Positions 11,949-24,125 of a stretch of DNA of 64,000 nucleotides are shown piece after piece. The DNA comes from Trametes villosa (taxonomy: Eukaryota; Basidiomycota; Agaricomycetes; Polyporales; Polyporaceae): NCBI GenBank assembly GCA_002964805.2, contig PUDQ02000102.1:62001-126000 (forward strand). The letters run 5' to 3'. Each line of letters begins with the position of its first letter. Positions within the stretch are counted from its first letter, which is position 1. The notes beneath the pieces were generated by a model. That model was not told the origin of the DNA, did no database searches, and saw only the letters and a list, made by a program, of their open reading frames with translations. Position numbers and translations under genes: made by a program.

Positions 11949-14390
11949 GGTCATCAGTGCTAGCGCTGGCCACGGACACAGACGGGCGCCTACTGCTCTG
12001 CTCCTCCTTTGTTCTTGCTCTGTCGGCCGTTCGAACTTCTCAGCTGCTGCAGCACCGCTGTGGATATCTGGGTCTTTTGCTGCGTACTACATAGCCTTAT
12101 ATCTCCCTGGTCTCTCAGAGTCATGACCTACACTGGAAAATCGGGACTTGCACAATCACCCACTATCCATGGCGACAGCAGGAGACGGAACAACTCGACA
12201 AGAGCATCGAACTAGGAATGAGCGTAGATTGATGTCCTGGTAAGCTTAACAGTACTGCTAAGCTACTCCGCATATCGTAAGAGGTGTGGCAAACGCGTGT
12301 GCGTCAATCGCTCGTATCCTCGCGCTACGTGAATACTTGACTAGAAGTCGATGTCTTGATCCACAACTCATGCACTCGAAACTGATCTGGCGCATTGCGA
12401 TACCTCGCCCTCTGAATGTAGCCTTGAGAGTGGTCTGCGAGTCCTTATCTGCCTCAGATTGCTAAGCGCCAACAGCAACGCTCCCTGACAGGCGGTATAA
12501 TCTCGTGCGCATGAGTTGTCCGTTTGCGTATTACGAGGAGGTCTATTGATATTGCGCACTGCAGCGCGACCTCCCGAACGTCTCGACGTCTCTCGACAGG
12601 ATGCGGCTCGCGATCACCCTCTGATTGGGTATACACCATCCGCGCGCTTGCGATGCAACTCCACCGCGAGGGTGCGCAGATTTGGACGCATACGAAGGGC
12701 CAACGCCCGACGGACCTAGTGTTGAGCGTCACCACGCACCACGTGCCTGGCCATCGCGTGAGGGTAGAAGACTCGCACCTCCTGTATCCCGTGCGGCACC
12801 CATCTCCCACCGCTCCCGTTTCCTGCCTCGCGCGTAGTCGAAGAGACGGAGGACTGGGGCTATATCCGTGGACAAGAGCAGGATGTACGAATGAGCGCTC
12901 GTGGAACCCGCTCGTTTCATCCGCCTTCGCTCTCCCTGACTCGGGCGCGATCGTCTCCGGCTATCTCATTGCGGTGCGCCTCTATAAAGACGCCATGGGC
13001 TGCTCACCGCTCATTTCTCATGTCAAAGCGTCGTCTCAATATGCCCGGCTCTGTCGTGGCTCTCGCTGTCGAATTCGTCTGGGAAATCGCTCGACCCAGG
13101 TAAGTGCTAGCGTGTACTCCTCTCAGACCATCACGCATGCTATGCTGGTGCGGCGGCGCCGATCGGGCAGGCTATTCGGTGTTCCTCGCGGAACCAAACG
13201 TGTCTTCTGCGCGTGGAAGAGACGGCCCTCATGACAAGGACCCGAGACGTTTGGACTCGCGCCGGGACACTCAGCCTCCACACGCTCTCCGGAGCGATGC
13301 GCCTAGCCACCGCCGATGCCGGGTGCGTCGACGCCATCGCGGGTGAGTCGCCTGTCGTGCCGTCCCGTGCTCGCGCGGTGCCCGACTCACCCTTGGGCAT
13401 GGTCACATGTACCATGTCAGACCGTCGGGTACGTCGTGGGCGCGAATGCGACATCTCCGGCTGTCGCTTCGAGCAGCGGTGTCGATGGATGCAACAGAAC
13501 TCGAGTCGAGCGGCCCGGGAGTCGACTCGCACGGCGCCAACCCGAGCAGTCAAGACATCACTGGGCTTCGCGGTGGCACAGAACGTCCGCGTTGCGCTTT
13601 TTTTGCGATGGTGCGATATGGACGTACGCACCTCGTCGAGGGATCGAGGGGAGAGAAACGACTCGGGCATCGACTGTAGAGATGATGCAGGAACTCGCCC
13701 GTCCCTAGATTGGGTTCCTCGGCGCGCTTGTGTGGTGAGTATCGCCGGGGACAAGTTGGGTACTGGTACACAAAGTCGATGCTAAACAACGCTTTCTGCA
13801 GGGCGGGGACACGGTCGGTATCGGACACCTTGCGTATGCGCGACAATTCGATGTGCTCGTGACTGCGGCTCCGCGCTTCCGTCAAGGCGTCGGTCGTCCA
13901 GCGACCGGTGCGCCGCGCCGCGTTGCCTGCGCGCGGTCGTCATCAGAGGCAAACATGTTCGGGATCCAGCTTGGTTTGCGCGTGCGGATGAATGGCAGAA
14001 GGTCCATGCCGCACGTCTAGTGGGCAGAGAAGAGCGGAAGCACTGCGCGCGATGCTAGGCAGTTCCTGTGCGCGGGAGGCACTGACCGCGGTAGCCTGTA
14101 TCGCAGGCGGTGCTCACCGCCATATCCACGAGTGCAGCTCTCCGTTTGAGTGGGAAAGTGCAGTGTGATCCTTTTGCCCAATTGCTCTCCCCAATTCAAT
14201 GCTAACGATGCTGTAACAGAATCCAGACGTTTAGCGGTGCAACATCGAGATAGCAGCGCCATGGGCACGCCTCTCTCAGGTGGACGCAGGCAGTGGACAG
14301 AACCTTCTTCAATGAATGAACCCTGTCACCGCTTGCCGCGCATCATCAGTTTCGAAGCGTGTCGTAGGCGTCTGCCTTATCGATGGGGTG
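11949..14390 (+). pseudogene. Y-family gene remnant, copy 2b
   Basis: Starts with a half-site version of the Y promoter (GGTCATCAGTGCTAGCGCTGG at 11949), like copy 3 at 19289. Frames align in parts with copy 3: an exon ending at GTAAGTGC near 13099 (GSVVALAVEFVWEIARP), and another ending at GTGAGTCG near 13343 (DAGCVDAIAG). Farther on is the family intron 13735-13801 (GTGAGT to CTGCAG, branch GCTAAAC). The plus strand is open for 236 codons at 12524-13234, but this crosses the aligned splice sites, so it is not the native frame. Product unknown. HET-2 follows. Confidence 0.42.
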
Positions 14391-14391
14391 T

Positions 14392-14480
14392 AGTTTAAAG
14401 CCCTCGAACTCCAGGGGTGTAACCCGCACACGCGTATCGGGCACGCTGTCAGCCCTTCCTCCCCTCTCCGCCTCCCCACT
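14392..14480 (+). promoter_or_regulatory. HET-2 core promoter, degenerate
   Basis: This is the same block as upstream of the other HET genes, but the TATA is changed to GTTTAAAG and the left arm of the hairpin is damaged. CGTATCGGGCACGCTGTCAG is intact. The 5' UTR intron is 14518-14579 (GTATGT to ATCCGCAG). Weaker expression than the paralogs is possible. Confidence 0.6.
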
Positions 14481-14580
14481 CTTTGTAAACCCCCAACTCA
14501 CCGAGGAGCTCGACGATGTATGTCCAATGGAGACGATGTAGCGGATGAAACGCTCACAACTTTGTAATATTATCCGCAGA

Positions 14581-17500
14581 ATGCGCTTACTGAACACTTG
14601 GACGGGCGAGTTCGAGTGGCATAGCGACCCGAAGAAGGTCCGGTACGCCATCCTATCCCACGTTTGGCGAACTCCCGAGGCGGGCGGCGAGCAGTCGTAC
14701 GACGACGTCTGTCGGATTCAAGCCTCAGCGAGAACAGCACCGAAGGGGACTGATGGCTCTTGTGCTGTTGACTGGCCCCAACTCTCCCACCGCGACGACA
14801 CCTCGCCCTCGGACAACTTGTACACACCCACGCTCCATGGCGTCAGCGTCATATTCTCCCAAGAGTCTCCGCTCTCGAACAAGCTCAAGGGCCTCTGCAA
14901 AGTCGCGCGCGTCGCCGGCTTTGATCTCGTCTGGAACGACACGTGTTGCATCGACAAGTCGAGCAGTGCGGAACTCTCGGAGGCAATCAACTCGATGTAC
15001 GAGTGGTACCGGCTGTCGGATATGTGCTACGTCTACCTTGCGGACGTCCCGGACGGCGAAATTCCTTCGGCGAACTTAGAAACCCCCTTCCAGGAGAGCC
15101 GGTGGCATAGACGCGGGTGGACGCTACAGGAGCTCATCGCACCAGAGTATATCGAGTTTCTGACGTCCGGCTGGTCAGTTCTGGGGACAAAACAGGGGCT
15201 TGTTTTCACTTTGTACGAGATCACCAGGATCGACGTCAATATCCTCCTCGGGAGGGCCGCCGTGGAGTCGGCCAGCGTCGCTGCAAGGATGTCTTGGGCA
15301 GCGAAGCGGAGGACAACCCGCATCGAGGATCGGGCGTATAGCCTCATGGGCCTCTTCGGCGTCCACATGTCCCCCATCTACGGCGAGGGAACAAATGCAT
15401 TCCTCCGTCTCCAGGAAGAGGTCATCAGGACGATCCCGGACCAAAGCATATTCTCCTGGAGTGCGACACCATACGACTACGACCAGGACTGTCATGACGC
15501 GCGTGTTTCTTCCTGCCTGTTGGCGTCTTCTCCAGAATCATTTTCCTATTCCGACGGAAAACCAATAGCCCTCAGGCTCTCTGAATTTGCATCAAGACTG
15601 ACCCTGAAAGAGCCCGAGGTTCCGCCCTTGGACTGCACCTTCGCTCCCCAAGGCGTCCGCATTCGGCTGCTATGCGTAAATCTGACGGAGGTACGACAGT
15701 GCCTCCCGAGGTTACGGCAGCGCCATGACTGGTGCCCGGACAACCCAAGTGTCAATCGCGAGGCGGACAGACTGGCCCTGTTGCAGTGCGAGACCGAGGA
15801 TCAACGTCTCGTTGGGCTTGCTTTTCATTCTTCCGACGCTGTAGGGGACGGGCTTGGCTGCCTCGTGGGTGACCGTTGCGCCTGCTCTGCAAATGGGTCG
15901 TCCCGCACCATACGGCTGTCTCGAGAGGAGCTCGCGGCAATTTTGGAAGTCGCCACGCCGGAGATGGCCGAGGTCTCCTTGCTCCGCTACCCTTCGGACC
16001 CCCCTCCATCGAAGTCTCTCCTTCGGATCGACTCGCTTTCTGTTCTCAATCTGTGGTTTACTGCCCAGCCTGACTTTGCCACCTTTTCCCTCTCCCCACA
16101 AAGCGTTGCGAGCCTTCGCACGCTCGGCTTCAAAGTCATCCCTCTACGGATCAAGCGTGAAAAGGACAAGATCACATTGAAGACCGCCCTCGTATGGCGC
16201 CACGGCGGCCTCCTGCATTCCATCCCGTTGCGTATATCTCTCGAAACCCGCATTCCCGGCAGGAGCGTTTATGATGCTAGGTTTTGCCTCTCTGCTGCCC
16301 CCTTAAGTTCTCCCGGCCTCGCAAGCAGTCTCACTGCATCGACTTTCTATCCAGCTACGGGCTTGGAAGTGCCAAGCAGCTATTTCGAGCAAATTCAGGA
16401 TGCAGACATCTATGACGTTGAACATCGATCCACACTGGCGCAATTCGACCTTCTAATCCGTCCATATCCTCTGAGGCCACAGAAGGCCGCTCGAATTCTA
16501 CGGCTCTCCCTCAAGCGCACTCCGCAAGGCCGCCAACCTTCTGCTCCTAACAGCTCGAGTACCGTCTTCCTCGTCATGAACATGAGTGAGGAATATCATC
16601 ACATTTCTAAGCCCCGGAGTCTCCTGAACGTCGTAGGGGATATAACCAATAATTCTAACAGCGCCTTCAAACAAAACAGAACTCTGGACTTCAACAGCGA
16701 CTCAGAATGCTCTTCCCTCAGGGTCAGTGCATGACAAAACTAACAATCCATATTTTAAAAATGCTGATGTGCAAGTCTCGTAGGAGTATTCGAGTGACTC
16801 TGAGGAGCTCTGCGACCCAGATATCGACGACTGGCAGGCACCACTCACATCCCTAGGACCATCGCTGTCAATCAAGATCCCTGAGCCAGCTACCGCACAC
16901 TCCGAGCGCATGAACATGGAGGAGACTCCTCATGTCACCGCGGGCAGTCAGGCAGATTCATCCTCCATGTCCCCCGCTCTCCGGACACCCAGCGGCGGGT
17001 ACATTCGCAATCCCGACGAGGACGACGCTTTCCAGGGTGGCACTGTACTTGGTACTCGCAGCACTGCGGACGAGACTAGCAATAACGGCCCCGGCGGGTC
17101 GGTTCCGCCTCGAAGGGGCGACGTGACGCAGATCCCGGACAATATCGTCCTCGAAATCGAGGCTCCCATCGCCCCGCTCGCGCCTGCCCCCGTTGAGCGT
17201 CTGACGGAGATCGGTCGCTCCGGCTCAGGCATTGGCGCACCGGAGAATATCGCTAGTATGCCCGTAACTACTGAGGATGCATCCTCTCCGCGTGCAAGCG
17301 GCGCGCCCCAGCGAGCAGCCTTCGAGGTGCGCTAGATTCTGGTTCAACGACAGGCGCGAAGCTGACTTGCCTCGCATCATCCAACGCACATGTAGCAGAT
17401 ATCGACGACCTCAACGGTACCCGAGGCGGTTCGCAAGCGGCGGCGGTCAGCGAGCGCCCACGCTGAGCCCCCCGAGTGCATTACGACGAAGAGGGCTCGG

Positions 17501-18250
17501 ATGTCCAGATCACCTCCGGCGAGCCGTGCACACCCTCGTACCGGAAACATGGATGCCTTATGTTCCAAGATGGACGGGAGCTCCGGCGCAAGTGCTCTGT
17601 CCCACCGAGACGATGCAGATGGACAAGAGGATCGGGACCGGGAGTACACGGGATCGACCGCTGATCAACAGCCCGCGGTACGCGGCGCTGTACTAGGCTG
17701 TACAAACATTCGGTTCTAACTTACCCTGCAGGAACTGTCTGACCCCATTTATTCCGCGGAGATGAGCATTTGCAATGGTGGCGCCCATGCGTCCCCGTCT
17801 GCTCCCTACGAACCCAGCGCCGCGGCGGTCGGGCGTGCATATCTAAACCCCCTGCCGTCAGGAGAGTCCCTGCCGCCCCCGGTGTCGCTTTTACCCAGCC
17901 ACTTGCCGGACGTTGTCTCCGATTTGGCGGACGCCACGACAGCGCAGTACGCGACACTCGAGAGCGTAGAAGCCCTGCGGCGGGAGAATAGCGCGCTGCG
18001 CACGCAGGTGTCCACCGCGGCCTTACACCACGCGGAGCTGAGGTCCGAGGTCGCTGCGCTCACCAGAAAAAACGCCGCGCTGGTGTCGCAGATGGCTGCG
18101 GTCTTGCAGAAATTCGAAGCCCTCGCCACGACCGCAGGTAAGTAGCGTGTTGGCTTCACAGTGTTGCCGTCCTCGAGCTTACGCTACGTCGGTATCCTGT
18201 TGCACATAGCAGCTGTGCCTTTTCCTCCCGCCCGCGCGGACGCTATGTAG
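14581..18250 (+). CDS. HET-2, HET-domain protein with NLS and coiled coil
   Basis: Exons 14581-16722, 16784-17326, 17399-17677, 17732-18137 and 18213-18250 give 1135 residues in frame. The HET domain (RYAILSHVW, DTCCIDKSSS, RGWTLQELIAPE, EDRAYSLMGLFGV, PIYGEG, DQSIF) fills the first 300 residues. Exon 2 opens with an acidic stretch (SSDSEELCDPDIDD), followed by a low-complexity Pro/Ser/Gly linker with VPPRRGDVTQIPDNIVLE. Exon 3 carries a bipartite nuclear signal, RKRRR at about 907 and KRAR at about 926. Exon 4 ends in a coiled coil (ESVEALRRENSALRTQV, about 1063-1120). The start MRLLN is shared with HET-4; ATG 14545 lies inside the 5' UTR intron. A 3' UTR intron is likely at 18273-18326. Probable role: nuclear or oligomeric effector of vegetative incompatibility (family knowledge plus inference). 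Confidence 0.87.
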
Positions 18251-18326
18251 AACCATATGGCGGCCTCTGACCGTGAATCGCCGATGCTCTGATGAATTGA
18301 ACATGTATGTTTTGTACCTTCGACAG

Positions 18327-19288
18327 AGGCCCCGGATCGGAGAAACCTACACAATGTATTTGGCTTTATTGGAGATTGTACACGTCCGCGACGCGACGTA
18401 TCTCACTCCATAACAACGACCCATCGCGATACTGGCGGGCGTGCCTATGCGAGGCCATTGGCAACTCATGGGCTTGCGGTTTAGCCCGCCTGCGCCGTCG
18501 CTCGCTCTCTATACTTCTCTTATCCGGCATCGCGCGGTCGGACGGGTAGATGTACATCAAAGAAATGGAGCGTGACAGAGGTTCTGCCCGGATGAAGATG
18601 CTTGCCCGTTGTGGTGTAGGTTTGGGGACACCGCGCCTCGGTGCCGGAGGCAAGCTGAAGGATGGGCGTGAGTGCACGCCGCGGGGTCCATGACGCGTTG
18701 TTCTATGAGACGACGCAGTGTTGCTCACTGGACTAGTGGCTGGATGAGTAACATCTGTGCGCCGAAGTGCTCGTCAGTGATACGAGGCTCGGGCTACTGA
18801 AGTTGGAGGACTAACTCACAGATATTTTGCGCGGCCAGTCATTCAAGGTTCCCCAGAATGTCTACGAGGGATCACTGGAGGTACTAGCGTAGGGTTCCCT
18901 GCGATGATACCGCGTGTACGAGTTCAAGGAGGCCCGTCGCTTTGCGCAATCACTAGGGTTAGTTCGTAATCACGTAAATAGTGCATTCTATCCCCTTGGG
19001 TTAAGGCCTTGGGTGATATGACCTATGGTCAGAAGATATAGCAGCGAACTACTATAGGCGATACTGTCAATGTGGTGAGTGTGCGCTACGTCAGTGGAGC
19101 AATTTGCGGCACATACGGTGTGTAACTATGGCTCAAATACACGCAGAACCTTCTGAGTTAATTTGGGCGAAGGCGTAGTAGCAAGTCTAGATCAGAGATG
19201 AAGGCCTCGAAAGTTACGTTGAAGCGCGAGAAGAGGCAGGAGCGACTGAAGATCGGGCGGGCGAGCTGAGAGGGAAGCGCGAGGATGG
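18327..19288. other. HET-2 downstream spacer
   Basis: 18251-18500 closely matches the 3' flank of HET-4 (38820-39010). The minus-strand frame 18728-18366 (SLMYIYPSDRAMPDKRS, then Arg-rich) has counterparts in the 3' flanks of HET-3 and HET-8, so the distal part of an X gene converging on HET may lie here. From 18730 to 19288 I see nothing coding. Confidence 0.35.
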
Positions 19289-21400
19289 GGTCATCAGTGC
19301 TAGCGCTGGAGCGCTGGCCACCTAGTCGGGCGCCTCCTGCTCTGGCCGCCTCCTCCTGCGTTCTTGCTCTTTAGATCGTTCTCAGTTACTGCAATACCAC
19401 TCTGTGCTTCTACGGCCGTAGACCTCTAGGGTTTACTTTTCCGCTTCTTAATGATCCTAAATCCCTTCTGGTGTTCCTCGGTTCTGATCTGACTCCTCGC
19501 AGTATCACCCGCTATCCGTGGCGACAGTTGAAGACGAACAGGTTCGAGAAGCGCATGAACTAGCACTGGGCCTGGCTAGGCACTCAGGTAAGCTCTACAT
19601 CGCTCACATACTGTATACATTGCAAGGGATGTTTGGCACGATCGACGCGTGGCACATACAGCGCGTCGATCGCTCGTATCCTCTCGCGCTGCGTGACCGC
19701 TTGAGTGGAAGTCGGTGTCTCGATGCACGAATCAAGCGTCCAAAACTCATCTGGTGTATATCACTAGGCATAGTCTGCTGAATATGCCTTGAGGAGCGGT
19801 ACGCGAGTCGAGTGCTAACATGTGTGCCCTTATCTGCCTCAGCTCGTCAAGTGTACCATCCATTGCCGACAGTAACGCTCCCGCGCAAGCGGTCTGATTT
19901 CGTGCGCAAAGCCTGAGTCTTTCAGTTGCGTATCGCGAGGAAGCCCAGTAATATCGCGCACTGAAGCGCGACCTCCCGATCGCCGCGACGTCTCTCGAAG
20001 GGGTACGGCCAGCGATTACCTCTTCACCACAACTCCCGCTCGCATATCCGTATCCTGGCGAGACGCTGCCGCTCTCTGCATGAGGATTCTTGCATATTGC
20101 GCCCCTCGTCGACTAGACTCGAAGCATCCGCCGCGAGAGATGCACCGGCGGACGCTGCAATGTGGACGCTCGCGTAAGGTGATGATATGTGTGTTACTCA
20201 CTCCATCTACTCTTCATCACCTCTTCTTGAAGTGCAGCAGCTGTAAGATCATAATTATCGTGGCAAATTGTACTTTTAGGGCGGGCGTTGCCTACCGGAA
20301 CTTGCGAGGCTCTGCATCTGCTCGCTGCCAAGAGAGGTACACTCATAGCGACAGGTGCGTCCCGGAAAACATCGAAGTCGCCGGCGCTGCCAATTTGCTC
20401 GCCTTGTTTGGGAACACACCATCTGTGCGCTCGCGATGCCGCACTCCCGCGGAGGGGCGTAGATGTAGATGCACACCCGCGGAGGGGCGTACATGTAGAT
20501 GCATACCAAGGGCCTCAGCCCCACGGACCTTGCGTTGACCGTCACCGCGCACCGCCCGCCTGGCCATCGCGTATGGGTAGAAGATTCGCAGCTCCCGTAT
20601 CCCGTGCGGCGCCCATCTTCTTCCGCTCCCGTCTCCTGCTTCGCGGTAGCCGAGAAGGCGGAGGACTTGCGCTGTATCCGTGGACAAGAGCAAGTGGGAT
20701 CGGGCGCTCGCGACGCCCACTGTTTTCATCCGCCTCCGTTCTCCCCGGCCAGGTCGCGATCGTCTACGGAGATCATACCGCGGTGCGTCTCTGTAGATAC
20801 GTCTGAGGCTGCTTGTGGCTCATGTTCGTGCTACAGCGTTGTCTTAGAATGCTCGGCTCCGTCGTGGACCTCGCTCCGGAATTAGTCTGGGGAGATCTCC
20901 CAACGTAAGCAAGTGCTAACCCGTGCCGATCTTAGACTATCAAGGATGCCATGCTGGCGCGGCGGCGCCGATCGGACAGGCTATTCGGTGTTCATCGCAA
21001 AACCAAACGCGTCTTCTGCGCGTGGAAAAGACGCCCTCCATGACACGCTCTCCAGAGCGACGCGCCCAGCCACCGTCGACGCCAGCTGTGCCTGCCTCAT
21101 CGCGGGTGAGTCGTCTCTCGGGCCATTCCGTGCTCGCGCGGTGCCCACCTCGCCGTCGCGCATGTGCAATTAGTCTGCCTAACGGATGTGTGGACGCATC
21201 ATCCCTGGCTCCCCGCTCGCGCAGTCGCGGGCGTGACGGAGGAACGAGGTGGCAGATTTGCGCACGCTCCTCGCTCGAAGTTGCGTCGTGGAGGGATTTT
21301 GAGCGGGGAAAAACCGCCGAGCGCGAGCGCGTGCGTCCCGTCGTGGTAGCCCGGTGCAGTAGGCACCGCTCACGGTGTCCCCGCGAGCCCTAGCAGCGAG
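19289..21400 (+). pseudogene. Y-family gene remnant, copy 3 (no HET gene follows)
   Basis: It begins with GGTCATCAGTGCTAGCGCTGG, the half-site form of the Y promoter, then a CT-rich leader. An exon near 19520-19586 (VEDEQVREAHELALGLARHSG) ends at GTAAGC and matches the first exon of Y copy 7 on the minus strand (ESETERLEKSIELGLG). The next acceptor, TATCTGCCTCAG, is at about 19850. Near 21100 an exon ends at GTGAGTCG (SCACLIAG). There are stops in the aligned frames. Unlike the other Y copies, it is not followed by a HET gene but by unrelated sequence and X copy 3. Confidence 0.4.
20446..20505. repeat. 30-bp direct duplication
   Basis: Two adjacent 30-bp units, 20446-20475 and 20476-20505, both starting CCCGCGGAGGGGCGT and differing at two positions. 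It lies in Y copy 3 and is absent from copy 2b, so it arose after the copies split. Confidence 0.75.
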
Positions 21401-22389
21401 GGCGGGTGAGCCAGAACGACAGCGCCCCGGCGCGACTACGTAGCACTAAGCCCGCGCGATATAGTCTCCCCACTCCCCGAGGGTCCGTTCTTTCTCGCCA
21501 CTTGCGCTCAGCCCCTTCCCGGCGTCCCCGGACATCGCGCGTGCCTGCACTGGAGCCGATTGGCACGACACAGCTCCCAGAATTCCTGCAGAAATGTGCA
21601 CGCCGTCTGTCCGGGTTGCGATCGGCGCGACAGAGCGGAACTCTTGTAACCGCGGGGTGTGTTTGTCTCGCTGTGTATACACGAGCGCCGAATGAAACTC
21701 ATTAAATATCCCAGAGAACGCGCAGGTCGCCGGACGAGCAACACAACACCAGCATAGAGTCGAAGGCGATACGCTAGCCCCAGAACTTTGTGCGGGTGGT
21801 GCACGCGCGATGCAGCGCAGCATTGCCAATGTATTCCCCGCGCGACGCTGTCGGTGTTCGAGGTACACGCCTTGACAGAACCCCGCAATATATGCATCAA
21901 AGCTTCCTCATTCATATATATATGCGCGAGTAAGACCCCAAGGCTGCAGCGTGTGAACGCGCCGGGATGAGTGGATTTGAATCGCAGGAACGTAAGCTTT
22001 GGGGTACATGCAGGATCGCTATTGACATGCGAGCGGCCAGTCACGACCTGTAGGATCACGAACGCGAGATCCGGACAATGAGTCGCGTCAGTTAGAGAGG
22101 AACAAGAGTGCAAGTACGACGTACGATGGGTGTTGCTGCTCGGAAGGTGCAGACCCAAATTATGGTCTGCAGCCCACGGCGCCGCTTGCGAGGAATGACT
22201 GACGCTACACGGAGGGATGACTGCTGGAATTGGACCGTTCCGAGGTGCGCTGACCTCCAGCGCGCCGCCAGGATCGCAGGTAGTTGGGTCAGATGTAGCT
22301 TCTCATGGACAGTACAGATGCGCGTGCGATCAGGGCCCAACCTCTGGCCGTCTGAGCAGCACCCTGAGGAGCAGAAAGGAGTGTTAGCA
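21401..22389. other. Spacer without recognised gene
   Basis: No conserved splice sites or family frames were seen. An open minus-strand stretch at 22158-21508 (216 codons) has no recognisable domain and no counterpart in other units. It contains a short TA run near 21915. Confidence 0.3.
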
Positions 22390-23987
22390 TTGACGCAAAG
22401 CCCAACGGGAGGTTACTGACGGGAGGGCGCGGTGGCCATCACGTCGTGCGCGAGCATCCGGCGGTCTACGCCCACCCTCAGAGCGATCGATACCCTTGGT
22501 CACTGGCGTCTCATGAGCGCGACGAGGCTGCACGCCGGCAAACTCGATGGCGAGACGACATCATCCTCATAGTCCGTCTCCGCAGCAGCTCAGAAAACCT
22601 GTGAATCCGATGCGAGCGTGTTAGGTTCTTCCCCTCGTTAACGGTGCTCTGCGCCCACGCGCATCTCGCGCGACGTCGTCACCGTCGCGTTGAGCAGCTG
22701 GCCTTTATGCACGCTCCCAGGCGCGCTCGCTAGGAGAAACCGGGTCCAGCAACTTCACGAGGGCCGCCGCCCCGAGAACCCGTTTTCGAAACGAGCGCGT
22801 GGATGTTCGCACTTAGGCCACGTTTACAAATAGGGCCGAAGAACACCCCGAGGCGCCGTTTACGAGGGGAGCTTGGGCGTACTCACAAAGAGGACCTCAT
22901 TCTTGACAGCGTCGGAATCCGGGTTTCGGCGTCGACAGCGGGGCAAGCCCCACAACTTGGTCGCCTCTAGTCTGTCCGACGAGTCGTGGTTCCATCTGGA
23001 ACAGGGATGCCGCCGCTTCAACACCACGCGTCGAGTAGAGCGACGTTTTTGGCTGGAGCGGGAGCGACGCGAACGGATCTGCTGTAGACGTATTCGGGAA
23101 CGGTGAGGAGCTATGTATGAGTTAACCCAGGAAACCGTACCGTAGTTCCCCTGCTCACCAGCGCAAGTCATGTAGGTGTGTAGCGCGGGTCCATGGGCAA
23201 GTCGTCGGGTGCCGCGAGCCGGCTCTCGGGTGCATTCTTCGCGGTGATCGGCATGGTGCTGTCCAAAGAGGAGCGACGGAGATGGTGCTATGGGCAGGAA
23301 CGTCGGCAGAGTCAGTCTCAGGAGTACAATGTGTAGATGGTGAACCAACTCACCACGGCAGGTCCAAGAGGGTTGATCTCTCGCCAGGGCTGGCGGTACG
23401 CGCAGTGGGTCGGCGGCAGCGCGCGCATCATGTTGATGGCACGAATGAGAGCGGACTTCTCGCAGTAACTGCTCTCGGTTGTGGTCGACTTCAGATGCCT
23501 CTGCTGTTGAGGACGCGGCTTGAGAGCTGGAAAGTCGGCTATGCGGGGTACGCGGGCATGTATCAGGCAAACTCGCCGAATGCTGCGCGGTTCGTTCTCA
23601 GGGGTGTACGCACCCCTCAGCGGATGCCATATTCTCCATCGGGTGACTCGAGACGGCCCGTGCTCATGGAGGTGGTACCCATGTCTTCCTCGAGTTTGTA
23701 GCTGTTGTACTGTGCGCCATGATGAAAGGTGTGTGTCTGATTTTGTGCCGCAGACGTATCCAAGACGCCGTAGAGTTCTTGAGATGATAGATGAGCTTGT
23801 ACAAGCAGAGATTGATATGAGAAGCTACACACCTTTGCATTCAGGGAAATGCACGTCTTCGACGGCGGTTGTGAGGAGAGCGGTCTTGACGACTCACGCG
23901 TAGCTGGATGCGGCGCGCGACGACAGCTTTCAACCCGCGTTTACCGCTGCGGAATTGCTCCGAGCCGACCGCTGCTACCGTGTCCAT
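22390..23987 (-). pseudogene. X-family gene remnant, copy 3 (best preserved)
   Basis: The first exon is intact: ATG at 23987 gives 30 codons (start MDTVAAVGSEQFRSGKRG) ending exactly at a GTGAGT donor at 23897. The second exon includes LEEDMGTTSMSTG but is broken by a TGA after GEYGIR at 23617, where copy 1 reads through (ELPDGHYAIRFAV). Further donors are GTGAGTTGG near 23350 and GTGAGCAGG near 23150. The exon near 22810 reads Arg/Leu-rich and damaged. Divergent from Y copy 4, with a 130-bp interval between the X start codon and the CRE-like site. Product unknown. Confidence 0.45.
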
Positions 23988-24117
23988 GCTGGTGTATGAG
24001 AGGTACACGCACGCGTTACAGAGCTCGAGCAAAGAACATCGCAGATCGAAGGACAGCAGATGCCAGAGAGAGCGCTGTTCTAAGCGCCAGGGTCTGGCCC
24101 AGCGAAATGACGTCATC

Positions 24118-24125
24118 GCCGCTAC
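24118..24125 (+). promoter_or_regulatory. CRE-like element between X3 and Y4
   Basis: TGACGTCA, then CTTAGCGCTGGCAACG 12 bp on and a CTTCCTCCTCCCTCC leader. Its position between two divergent family members suggests a shared bidirectional promoter (inference). Confidence 0.5.

Noticed and set aside
12524..13234. A 236-codon open plus-strand frame as an intact gene.
   Set aside because: It crosses splice sites aligned with other Y copies, has no known domain, and the paralogous region at 20.3-21.1 kb does not keep the frame.
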